Positions 1 through 6,806 of a stretch of DNA of 6,806 bases are shown here, one piece after another. Source of the DNA: Bacteroidia bacterium (GTDB lineage: Bacteria > Bacteroidota > Bacteroidia > NS11-12g > UBA955); the NCBI GenBank assembly GCA_014376345.1, contig JACMRS010000166.1, positions 1 through 6,806 of the forward strand, in the 5' to 3' direction. Numbering within the stretch: position 1 is the stretch's first letter; each line of letters starts with the position of its first letter. Under the pieces are notes generated by a model. It worked only from the letters and a program-made list of their open reading frames with translations, was not told where the DNA came from and made no database searches. The translations under genes were made by a program, and so were the position numbers.

Positions 1-3000
1 ACCGATACTAAATATGAATATTCTAAAACCGGAACATTTACTGTCCGTTTAATCGCATCTTCAGGTAGCGGTTGTGCTGATACATCTACAATGAAAGTTA
101 AAATACAGCCTGGTGCTAAAGCGGTTTTCACAACCAATAAAGATTATGCCTGCGCACCTGCTACTTTTAAATTTACAAATAAGTCTTTTTATGCAAATGA
201 ATACTTCTGGTATGTTAACGGCACTCTGGCATCCAAATCACTAAACTTATCTGATACTTTCCTGAAATCTGATTCTACTGTGCTTTCAGTAAAACTAAAA
301 GTAACAAACACAAGCGGTTGTCAAAATGATTCAGTAACTCATCTTGTTTTTACTCCAAAAAACCCTAAAGCTATTATTACAAACAATGACGAAAAAGGCT
401 GCGGTCCACTTTCAGTTACATTTGATAATGCTTCAACTAATGCTACAAAATATAGCTGGACATTAGGTAACGGTCTGTCTACAAATCTTAAAAATCCTAA
501 TGCAAGCTACAAACCTTCTAATCAGAAAGATACTTTTTACAAAACTAAACTAATAGCTTACAATTGGGTAGGATGTAAAGATTCTACCAAATCAGATATT
601 CAGGTATACCCTTTACCTCTCGCTAAATTTACCCAAACTACTACTAACGGTTGTGGCCCTTTAAATGTTAGTTTTACCAATCTTTCTCACCCTAAAGATA
701 CAGGAAATATCAGCATGATGTCTTTCTACTGGACATTCAGCAATGGTACTTCTTCTGTTAAAACAGACCCGACTGCAGATTTCATTGCGTCTAAATACAA
801 TGATTCTAATTACAGTGTGGTACTTGCAGCATACAGCGAACATAATTGTCTTGCATATCAAACTACTCAGGTAACAGTTTATCCGGATCCATTTGTTGAT
901 TTTATCAATAAAACCCAGAATGGATGTGCCCCATTAAATGTTGCTTTTACAAATATCTCTGATCCGGGTGACACAGGAAGTATCAGAATCATGAAATTTA
1001 ACTGGGATCTTGGTAATGGGAAATCATCAACTCTAACTAATCCTTCTGCAATTTATCTGAGCAATAAAGTTAAAGATACAGTTTATAATGTGCGTCTTGC
1101 AGGCGAAAGCGAGCATGGATGTAAAGATACTTCAATAAGACAGGTTAAAGTTTACCCTTTTCCGGTAGCAGCTTTTACTGTGAGCGATTCTGCAGGTTGC
1201 GGTCCGTTATTAATTACTACATCTAATAAATCTGTTCCTAACGATACAGGAAATATCAATATCATGAGTTTCAACTGGACTATTAGTAATGGTTTTAAAA
1301 GTTCATTGAGAGATATTTCACAGGAACTGTATTCTCATCCAACAAAAGATACAACATACTATGTTACACTTGAAGCAATAAGCGAGCATGGTTGTAAAAA
1401 TGTTATCAAAAAGCCGGTAATTGTTCATCCTAAACCGGTTGCAGCATTCAGCTTACCTAAGTATTCAGGTTGCTCACCAATGACATTGGCTGCTATTAAT
1501 ACCTCTACCAATGCCACCAGTTATTTCTGGGATAATGGCAATGGCTTTAACCAACAACAAAAGCAACATACGTTTGCTTTTCCCGGATTGAACCTGACTG
1601 ATTCTCTATATACTGTGCAGTTGTTTGTAAAATCAGCGTTTGGTTGTGTAAGCGACACCGTTCAGCGGCAGGCTTTGCTAATTGGCAGGCCGCTGGCGGC
1701 GTTCAGCTCTGATCTGGATTCTGTTTGCGCAAAAGAAAAAATCCAGATTAGTAACAATTCACTTGGTGGTATTAAATACCTCTGGGATTTTGGTGACGGA
1801 ACTAAATCTAATGGAATTAATCCTGCACACAAATACACTGTAAAAGGCAGTGGTGCTGAGCAATCTTTCAATGTGTCACTCGAAGTTATTTCAAAAGACG
1901 GTTGCAGAGATACAGTGCGCAATCCTCTTCATTTAATAAACAGTCCTGCTGAACCTATAGTTTCAAGTAATCCTGCTGGTTGTTCTGATTTGAAAATGGA
2001 TTTCTCACACAATTCAACTAAATTTAAAACTGTAATCTGGGATTTCGCTGATGGATTTACTTCAACAGACGACAAAACAGAACATACTTATGTAAATGCC
2101 ACAGGAATTTCTAAAACTTATAAAGTAACACTTATCAGGAAAAGCCTTAACTGTTATGATACCTCATCAAGATATGTAACAGTTTTTCCTAAAGTTGTAG
2201 CATCACTTGATGCAAGCAGAATTGATCTTTGTAATAAAGGAGAATATAAATTCACAAGTTTATCTCAGGGTTCTCAGAAACAAAACTGGAAAATTGATAA
2301 TGCCTATGCTTCTGCATCTAATTCATTTATACAAAAGCTGAAACCTTCGATAAAAGCGGATACAGTGCATACTGTAATGTTAAGTGTTTCAAACAGCTAT
2401 GGTTGTGTGGATACTGTTAAAATTCAGTTGACAATGAAACCTGAAATGGTTCTGAATTTTGTGATGCCTGCCAAATCAGTTTGTGAAAAAGATCTTGTAA
2501 ACTTTGTAAATACTTCACAAAATGTTGTACGATACCTTTGGGATTTCGGAGACGGCGGTTTTTCAGTTGAAAAAACACCAAAATACAATTATAGCAAACC
2601 AGGTGTATTCGCCGTGAAACTTAAAGGTTTTGATAAAGATGGTTGTGTAGACAGTGTAAGCGGAAATGGTTTGTTTGCTGTTAAGGAAACTCCAAAACCG
2701 GATTTTTCGTATAATTCATTGTTGCCAAAACTTCCAAATGCAATTGTGACTTTTATAAACACTACAAAACTTTTAACTTATAATATTGCAACTTATGAGT
2801 GGGATTTTGGTGATAACACACCAGTATGTAAAGAAGAAAATCCTAAGCATGAATATAAAACTGCAGGAAACTACAGAGTGACTCTGAAAGCATTTAATGG
2901 TTCTTGCTGGAGTGTAATTCAAAGGCCGATCTTTATTGATTATGAATCACCTGAACTGCATTTTGATGCAGATGTGAAAGCCGGATGTATGCCACTTAAA

Positions 3001-3735
3001 GTAAATTTTGACAATCAGACTAAGTTTGGTGATACTTACCGTTGGATATTCGGTGATGGATTTGAATCTGAAGAAAAATCTCCTTCACATGTTTTCCTTT
3101 TCGACGGTACTTTTTCTATAACCCTGATTGTAACCGGTCCTGGTGGTATCACAACGTTTGTTCAGAAAAGCATGATAACAGTATATCCTAAGCCTTATGC
3201 TGATTTTATCACCGACAAACGCTCTCAGAATCTTCCTAACATCACATTCAATATGCGTAATGTAAGCGAGAATGCAGGCAGATTTGAATGGCAGTTTACA
3301 GATTCTACCGGCAGCGAGTTGTTTGCATCAACTAAAGAAAACCCTGTATTTACTACAAATAAAGCCGGTAATATTAATGTGAGACTGGTTGCTATGAACG
3401 ATTTTTTCTGCAGGGATACTGCTTATGAAGCTGCATATCTTCAGGTAAATTCTCCGGGTACTGTTTATGTTCCAAATGTTTTTACACCAAATAAAGACGG
3501 AAAGAATGAAAATTTCGTGCCTGTGTACAATGGTGTTACAACAGACAATTTTCTTTTCAGGATATTTAACCGCTGGGGAGAGAAAATATTCGAAACTACT
3601 AATCAACAGGATGCCTGGAATGGTATCTATAAAGATAATGTTTGTGAGCAGGATGTTTATGTGTGGACAGTTACAGGACAATTTGTTAATGGCGATGTTT
3701 TTGAGAAAAAAGGAACCGTTACTTTACTTCATTAA
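1..3735 (+). CDS. Giant PKD-repeat surface protein with type B T9SS sorting domain (5' end outside window)
   Basis: The frame is open from base 1, and the residues before the first ATG (base 91) already form the end of a PKD-like domain, so that ATG is internal and the gene is 5'-truncated by the window. The visible 1244 residues contain one partial and thirteen complete PKD-like units of about 80-91 residues. Clear WDFGDG-type cores occur near 1780, 2540 and 2800; other units have looser forms such as WDLGNG. From about 3460 the protein ends in a gliding-motility-associated C-terminal domain: VPNVFTPNKDGKNE, then FNRWGEKIFE, DAWNG and a final GTVTLLH. In known families this domain directs export by T9SS (type B signal) to the surface, as in SprB-like adhesins. 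I infer an adhesin or matrix role; no catalytic domain is visible. The signal peptide would lie upstream. An assignment to SprB itself is not justified. Confidence 0.93.
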   Translation, partial: TDTKYEYSKTGTFTVRLIASSGSGCADTSTMKVKIQPGAKAVFTTNKDYACAPATFKFTNKSFYANEYFWYVNGTLASKSLNLSDTFLKSDSTVLSVKLKVTNTSGCQNDSVTHLVFTPKNPKAIITNNDEKGCGPLSVTFDNASTNATKYSWTLGNGLSTNLKNPNASYKPSNQKDTFYKTKLIAYNWVGCKDSTKSDIQVYPLPLAKFTQTTTNGCGPLNVSFTNLSHPKDTGNISMMSFYWTFSNGTSSVKTDPTADFIASKYNDSNYSVVLAAYSEHNCLAYQTTQVTVYPDPFVDFINKTQNGCAPLNVAFTNISDPGDTGSIRIMKFNWDLGNGKSSTLTNPSAIYLSNKVKDTVYNVRLAGESEHGCKDTSIRQVKVYPFPVAAFTVSDSAGCGPLLITTSNKSVPNDTGNINIMSFNWTISNGFKSSLRDISQELYSHPTKDTTYYVTLEAISEHGCKNVIKKPVIVHPKPVAAFSLPKYSGCSPMTLAAINTSTNATSYFWDNGNGFNQQQKQHTFAFPGLNLTDSLYTVQLFVKSAFGCVSDTVQRQALLIGRPLAAFSSDLDSVCAKEKIQISNNSLGGIKYLWDFGDGTKSNGINPAHKYTVKGSGAEQSFNVSLEVISKDGCRDTVRNPLHLINSPAEPIVSSNPAGCSDLKMDFSHNSTKFKTVIWDFADGFTSTDDKTEHTYVNATGISKTYKVTLIRKSLNCYDTSSRYVTVFPKVVASLDASRIDLCNKGEYKFTSLSQGSQKQNWKIDNAYASASNSFIQKLKPSIKADTVHTVMLSVSNSYGCVDTVKIQLTMKPEMVLNFVMPAKSVCEKDLVNFVNTSQNVVRYLWDFGDGGFSVEKTPKYNYSKPGVFAVKLKGFDKDGCVDSVSGNGLFAVKETPKPDFSYNSLLPKLPNAIVTFINTTKLLTYNIATYEWDFGDNTPVCKEENPKHEYKTAGNYRVTLKAFNGSCWSVIQRPIFIDYESPELHFDADVKAGCMPLKVNFDNQTKFGDTYRWIFGDGFESEEKSPSHVFLFDGTFSITLIVTGPGGITTFVQKSMITVYPKPYADFITDKRSQNLPNITFNMRNVSENAGRFEWQFTDSTGSELFASTKENPVFTTNKAGNINVRLVAMNDFFCRDTAYEAAYLQVNSPGTVYVPNVFTPNKDGKNENFVPVYNGVTTDNFLFRIFNRWGEKIFETTNQQDAWNGIYKDNVCEQDVYVWTVTGQFVNGDVFEKKGTVTLLH
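121..3459 (+). repeat. Array of thirteen PKD-like domain units
   Basis: Approximate unit starts are 121, 370, 622, 895, 1168, 1441, 1696, 1951, 2200, 2452, 2698, 2956 and 3199. A typical unit reads: A-x-F, a GC-x-P-L motif, a strand ending F-x-N-x-S, an aromatic plus W-x-x-G-N/D-G turn, a Y-x-V-x-L strand, an H/D-G-C-x-D motif, then a V-x-V-Y-P-x-P linker. Most units therefore carry two cysteines about 50-65 residues apart. The units are diverged at protein and DNA level except for the 622-1440 trio. PKD domains are beta-sandwich modules common in extracellular proteins, where they act as spacers or binding modules. The unit boundaries are my estimate from the motif periodicity. Confidence 0.85.
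622..1440 (+). repeat. Three consecutive PKD units of exactly 273 bp
   Basis: Units at 622-894, 895-1167 and 1168-1440 are each 91 codons long. They share a feature absent from the other units: an insertion reading P-x-D-T-G-x-I followed by an I/M-M-x-F-x-W strand. They also share a SEH-x-C motif and a VYP or VHP-x-P linker. By hand alignment the first two units are identical at about 44 of 91 residues with no gap. DNA identity is only patchy, so this is an older duplication and not a very recent or slippage-prone one. Confidence 0.85.
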
Positions 3736-3770
3736 ATAAAAATAAAAGATTATTTAATTAAAAAGATGTT
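3736..3770 (+). other. Short AT-only spacer between the two secreted-protein genes
   Basis: This 35-bp gap is almost entirely A and T. A perfect 9-bp AT-only inverted repeat (3731-3739 with 3750-3758, 10-nt loop) overlaps the stop codon of the upstream gene, but its stem would be weak. I see no Bacteroidota-type promoter (TTTG and TAnnTTTG boxes) and no GGAGG-like ribosome site; the start is preceded by AAAAGATGTT. The short gap and shared strand suggest co-transcription. A-rich leaders without Shine-Dalgarno are usual in this phylum. Confidence 0.5.
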
Positions 3771-3830
3771 ATGAAAAAAATTAAAACTTTAGTATTGGCA
3801 ATAGTAGTTTTTCCGGCTGTGCTTTTCAGT
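3771..3830 (+). other. Sec signal peptide of the type A T9SS protein
   Basis: The first 20 codons encode a basic n-region (MKKIK), a hydrophobic stretch rich in V, L, A and I, and a small-residue cleavage site LFS before Q21. It lacks a cysteine at +1, so it is not a lipoprotein signal. Confidence 0.85.
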
Positions 3831-5384
3831 CAGATACCTACCAGAGTTATAACTAACAAAGGTTTTGAAACTCCTGTAATGGGATGTGGTGGTTCTAATT
3901 ACACCTTTACAAACCAATCAAATGTTAATGGATGGAAAACTGAAGACAGTATTCCGGCGCCTATTGTTACCTGTGGAACTTCAGGAGCAAATAAGCCAAA
4001 TCTGATTGAACTCTGGTCAAATGGTTTTCTTGGAAGAAGTTCCTATTTAGGTAATCAGATTGCCGAAATTAATGCCAGCAGAGCAACATTCCTTTATCAG
4101 GAAATATGCCTTCTGGCAAACGAATCTGTTCCATTCTCAGTATGGCACCTCCGAAGAGCAGCTTCAGGAACAGGAGAAGAAATGGTAGCTGAACTTAAGC
4201 AATCAGGAACCAGCACCATCTCTACCACAACTTCTCACATAGCTACAGGTACCTGGACAAATTATTCCGGTACACTTACCAATAATTCATCCTCTGGCAA
4301 ACGACGTTACGGCTTTCGTGCCGTTTCAGGAGGTAGCCTTGGAAATCTTATTGATGAAGTAACTATTTCCCTTAAACCACTCGTAGACATTAAAAACTTT
4401 TCAGCAACAACAATATATGAAACAGACAGCAACTATCTTAATATCATCGTTAACGGCACTTTACTCGGATCTGCAACAATTACTATTTCCAGAACCGGTA
4501 CTGCAACCTATTTATCAGATTATACCATCGGCATGCCGTCTAGGGGTACCTCGACAGTAAATAGTAACGGAGATATTACTCTTACATTGCCAGCCGGTGA
4601 TTATAATCCAAATCAGTCAAGCGGGGCTACGGCCGGACTTATTTCATTTAAATATAAAATTCTGGATGAAGGTGTCCTTGAATCAAACGAATCTGTAATT
4701 TATACCATTACCTCTACTGCAAATGGGGGAAATGGAAACGCTGCATTCGATATTTCATCAAATATTAACGGTCAAAGTGCATTGTGCCTTTCTGCTGTTT
4801 CTACAGCTAATTTCGTTATTGTTGATGCAGTAGCATTGCCTGTTACTCTTATTGATTTCAAAGCTGAAAAAGAACCCGGATTTAATACTGTAAGCTGGAT
4901 GGTAGCTGAAGAAGATAATGTAAGAAATTATACTTTGGAATACAGTCACAACGGTGTTGATTTTGCCGTGCTTGCCGATATTTATTACGACCCAAATGCA
5001 TTTTCAAATTATGTATATGTTCATGCTCCGGGTGAAAATGTTACATCTTATTACAGGTTAAAAGTAACTGATAACAGCGGAAATACAACAATTCTGAGTG
5101 CTATTGCGGGAACTTCGAAAAATATCAATTCTACCTTCGAAGTTTATCCAAATCCAAATAAAGGTGTATTCAATGCTACTTTTTATTCTCCTAAAGAAAT
5201 GAAAGTGGATTTTGATATTGTTGATCAATTTGGTAAACAAGTTACCAGCTATACTACTCTTGCCAGAAAAGGTGATAATGACATAATCATAATACCTGAT
5301 CAGGCCCTTGAAAGTGGTGTGTATGTGCTTCGCCTTAAATATGCAGGCGCTGTTAAAACATTAATGCTCAACGTAATAAAGTAA
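3771..5384 (+). CDS. Secreted multi-domain protein with type A T9SS sorting domain
   Basis: This is a complete 537-residue protein. Residues 1-20 are a Sec signal peptide: lysines at 2, 3 and 5, a hydrophobic core, and likely cleavage at LFS-Q. Residues 27-202 resemble the jelly-roll or carbohydrate-binding-like modules often found at this position (NKGFE near the start, NGW, GNQIAEIN, LYQEI, LIDEVTI at the end). Residues about 206-353 look like a Calx-beta module (GTATYLSDY, LPAGDY, then DEGVLESNES). Residues 356-446 match the fibronectin-like module that commonly precedes the signal (LPVTLIDFKA, NTVSW, YYRLKVTD). Residues 456-537 are a type A T9SS sorting domain (FEVYPNPNKG, a DQFGK turn, SGVYVLRL). 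After export such proteins are normally cleaved and released or anchored to A-LPS. No catalytic motif is visible, so I infer adhesion or binding. The start at 3771 is the only one that includes the signal peptide. Confidence 0.9.
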   Translation: MKKIKTLVLAIVVFPAVLFSQIPTRVITNKGFETPVMGCGGSNYTFTNQSNVNGWKTEDSIPAPIVTCGTSGANKPNLIELWSNGFLGRSSYLGNQIAEINASRATFLYQEICLLANESVPFSVWHLRRAASGTGEEMVAELKQSGTSTISTTTSHIATGTWTNYSGTLTNNSSSGKRRYGFRAVSGGSLGNLIDEVTISLKPLVDIKNFSATTIYETDSNYLNIIVNGTLLGSATITISRTGTATYLSDYTIGMPSRGTSTVNSNGDITLTLPAGDYNPNQSSGATAGLISFKYKILDEGVLESNESVIYTITSTANGGNGNAAFDISSNINGQSALCLSAVSTANFVIVDAVALPVTLIDFKAEKEPGFNTVSWMVAEEDNVRNYTLEYSHNGVDFAVLADIYYDPNAFSNYVYVHAPGENVTSYYRLKVTDNSGNTTILSAIAGTSKNINSTFEVYPNPNKGVFNATFYSPKEMKVDFDIVDQFGKQVTSYTTLARKGDNDIIIIPDQALESGVYVLRLKYAGAVKTLMLNVIK

Positions 5385-5402
5385 TTTTTTTGTGTGTATA
5401 TG

Positions 5403-5440
5403 CACAATGGCTTGTAGTTCCCCACTGCAGGCCATTTGTG
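5403..5440 (+). terminator. Hairpin between convergent genes, probable terminator
   Basis: The left arm CACAATGGCTTGTAG (5403-5417) pairs with the right arm CTGCAGGCCATTTGTG (5425-5440) around a 7-nt loop, TTCCCCA. The stem has fifteen pairs with a single bulged T. Two pairs are G-U wobbles that work only in the plus-strand RNA; in the minus-strand RNA they become A-C mismatches, so the structure favours ending transcripts of the upstream type A gene. The following U-run is short (TTT, then AAAAA), which weakens the case for a classic intrinsic terminator. It may still stop read-through from both sides. Confidence 0.6.
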
Positions 5441-5441
5441 T

Positions 5442-6083
5442 TTAAAAAGCAAACTTAAGATATTTAATCTTTAATCCTTTTTCCAACCACATTTTTTCGT
5501 AGTAGGTTTTTATAACTAAAGTTTGGGATACTTCATCAGATGTATAAATGTCATTATTATTCTCAATTATGTTCATTCCTTTTTCAGAAATTTGCTCAAG
5601 GGTGTATTCATACAACAGGTCGCTGTCCGTTTTAAGATTTATTGTGCCACCCGGCTCAAGTACTGTTAAATACCTTTTTAAAAATGGCGGACTGGTTAGT
5701 CTCTGCTTTGTTTTAGGCTTTTGAGGCATCGGATCCGGAAATGTGATCCATATTTCAGATACTTCACCGGCTTCAAAATACTCTGTCAGAAAATCAATCT
5801 GGATTCTTATAAAGGCCACGTTGTTCCTTTCAAGTTCAATAGCTTTCTTCGCACCTTCCCACATTCTTGCAGCTTTTACATCTACACCAACAAAGTTTTT
5901 GTCAGGATAAATTTCTGACAAACCGAGCGCATATTCTCCTCTTCCACAGGCAAGCTCAAGTATCAGCGGATTGTTATTTTTGAATACTTCGCTGCGCCAT
6001 TTGCCTTTTAGCAGATTTCTGGCATCATAAGTATTGGGGAAGCTTTCATAAGCAGCAAATTTTTTAAGTTTAGTTTTAGCCAT
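5442..6083 (-). CDS. trmB: tRNA (guanine-N7-)-methyltransferase
   Basis: This enzyme transfers a methyl group from S-adenosylmethionine to N7 of guanine 46 in the variable loop of tRNAs, in the cytoplasm. The 213 residues match the family's usual size. Residues 42-51 (LELACGRGEY) form AdoMet motif I. GVDVKAAR (66-73) follows as the acidic-loop motif with its basic residues. TFPDPMPQKPKTKQRL (114-129) is the family signature for tRNA binding and catalysis. TDSDLLYEY (152-160) and the C-terminal YYEKMW segment (194-199) match the conserved end. The usual FPDPW tryptophan is Met here, a variable position in Bacteroidota as far as I recall. The start at 6083 lies 15 bp after the menE stop on the same strand, so the two are probably one operon. 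No Shine-Dalgarno is visible. Confidence 0.93.
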   Translation of the reverse strand: MAKTKLKKFAAYESFPNTYDARNLLKGKWRSEVFKNNNPLILELACGRGEYALGLSEIYPDKNFVGVDVKAARMWEGAKKAIELERNNVAFIRIQIDFLTEYFEAGEVSEIWITFPDPMPQKPKTKQRLTSPPFLKRYLTVLEPGGTINLKTDSDLLYEYTLEQISEKGMNIIENNNDIYTSDEVSQTLVIKTYYEKMWLEKGLKIKYLKFAF

Positions 6084-6098
6084 GCAGCCACATTTTTT

Positions 6099-6806
6099 TT
6101 AGTGGTGCAAAGAAACTATTTCTTTTGCTTTTATTCTGTCTGGTTTTCCGGTTTCTGTAAAAGGAATTTTTTCAACGAAAATAATTTCTTTAGGAATGCT
6201 GTATGAACCCTCTTTCAAAGTGTATTCCTTCCAGTCGTTTTGCAAGAGTTTAACAGGAGAGGAGCCAACCAGCAACACCAGCTTTTCTCCGAACTTCTCA
6301 TCCTTAACCGAAGTTAATATAAATTGTAAATTATGAAACGGTAATACCAATTCACGAATGCTTTTTTCAAGTTGCTCGGTCTGAAGTTTGTGGCCTCCGC
6401 TATTAATTACAAAATCAAACCTTCCTGTAATTTTAAAATTTCCATCGTTGTTTATTTCTGCAAGATCATTAGTAATGATAAACTCATTATTTGTAACCGG
6501 AGCCTTTATCATCAGACAGCCTCTTTCATCTCTTTTAATTATAACGCCTTCCATCGGTGTAAAATAATCTGTTGTTTCAGAGCCGTTTAACTTTCGCAAA
6601 GCAATATGAGAATAAGTCTCTGTCATACCGTAAGTATGCCACGCAGTAACATGTAGTTGTCTCACTTTTAACTCAAGTTGTTTGTCAATTTCTGCACCTC
6701 CGATTAATATATTTTTAAATCGATTCAGTTTATTAATACTTTCCTGATTTTTAAATATTTCATAAAGCTGTAAAGGAACAAGTGATACAAACGTAAATTT
6801 GTGAAA
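6099..6806 (-). CDS. menE: o-Succinylbenzoate-CoA ligase-like AMP-binding enzyme (N-terminal part outside window)
   Basis: The visible 235 residues are the C-terminal part of an ANL-superfamily adenylate-forming enzyme. The frame is open to the window edge and the residues there (FVSLVPLQLYEIF, then ILIGGAEID) are typical interior sequence, so the GTG at 6665 is an internal valine and not a start. Visible motifs are YGMTET (59-64 of the fragment), TNDLAE with its aspartate, the GRFDFVINSGG hinge (128-138), and PFTETGKPDR (215-224) with the expected catalytic lysine at 221. The short C-terminal domain, the GGAEID and YGMTETYSH segments and the phylum point to MenE, which activates o-succinylbenzoate with ATP and CoA in menaquinone synthesis. 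The P-loop motif is outside the window, so another small acyl-CoA ligase remains possible. It ends 15 bp before trmB. Confidence 0.82.
   Translation of the reverse strand, partial: FHKFTFVSLVPLQLYEIFKNQESINKLNRFKNILIGGAEIDKQLELKVRQLHVTAWHTYGMTETYSHIALRKLNGSETTDYFTPMEGVIIKRDERGCLMIKAPVTNNEFIITNDLAEINNDGNFKITGRFDFVINSGGHKLQTEQLEKSIRELVLPFHNLQFILTSVKDEKFGEKLVLLVGSSPVKLLQNDWKEYTLKEGSYSIPKEIIFVEKIPFTETGKPDRIKAKEIVSLHH

Noticed and set aside
1..3735. Possible hydrolase or protease activity, since PKD domains often accompany enzymes
   Set aside because: No catalytic motif appears in the visible 1244 residues; only PKD-like units and the sorting domain are present. An enzyme domain upstream of the window cannot be excluded.
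3467..3739. Open frame of 90 codons overlapping the C-terminal sorting domain
   Set aside because: It lies inside a well-supported domain in another frame and its translation shows no recognisable motif. The same applies to the open frames opposite 661-861, 1662-1922, 3328-3681, 4758-4949 and 5058-5240, and to those at 5721-5918 and 6372-6590 opposite trmB and menE.
3731..3758. Perfect 9-bp inverted repeat over the stop codon of the PKD gene, as a possible terminator
   Set aside because: The stem is all A-T with a 10-nt loop and would be unstable; such repeats arise easily in this AT-only spacer.
3766..3774. ATG at 3766, five bases upstream of the start of the type A gene
   Set aside because: It reads ATG TTA TGA and stops at once, with its stop overlapping the real start at 3771. 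It is a decoy in another frame with no support as a functional leader peptide.
6099..6665. A complete 188-residue protein starting at the GTG at 6665
   Set aside because: The frame continues upstream to the window edge with residues typical of the AMP-binding core (LVPLQLYEIF, ILIGGAEID), so the GTG is an internal valine and the gene is cut by the window.

Overview
The window comes from a Bacteroidota genome. It is AT-rich, it carries two different type IX secretion (T9SS) C-terminal sorting domains, the starts show no clear Shine-Dalgarno, and it contains a menaquinone-pathway gene. The T9SS signals are essentially restricted to this phylum and its close relatives. I cannot resolve class or genus.

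Layout. Bases 1-3735 (+) are the 3' part of a very large gene for a secreted, multi-domain surface protein. Its start lies upstream of the window. The visible 1244 residues hold the tail of one PKD-like domain, thirteen further PKD-like domains, and a gliding-motility-type (type B) T9SS sorting domain. A 35-bp AT-only gap follows. Then comes a complete 537-residue secreted protein (3771-5384, +) with a signal peptide, a lectin-like or jelly-roll-like N-terminal module, a Calx-beta-like module, a fibronectin-like module and a type A T9SS sorting domain. A strong hairpin at about 5403-5440 separates this pair from two minus-strand housekeeping genes: trmB (tRNA m7G46 methyltransferase, 6083-5442) and, 15 bp upstream of it, the C-terminal two-thirds of a menE-like acyl-CoA ligase (6806-6099), which runs off the right edge.

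How they work together. The two plus-strand genes are probably co-transcribed and would both reach the cell surface or medium through Sec followed by T9SS, most plausibly as adhesin or matrix proteins. Their ligands cannot be read from the sequence. The minus-strand pair looks like a short housekeeping operon with no functional tie to the secreted proteins. I found no mobile element, CRISPR array, RNA gene or defence module. I do not see a clearly new system. The most notable feature is the PKD array: three neighbouring units of exactly 91 codons and a conserved two-cysteine pattern that breaks down in a complementary way near the C-terminus.
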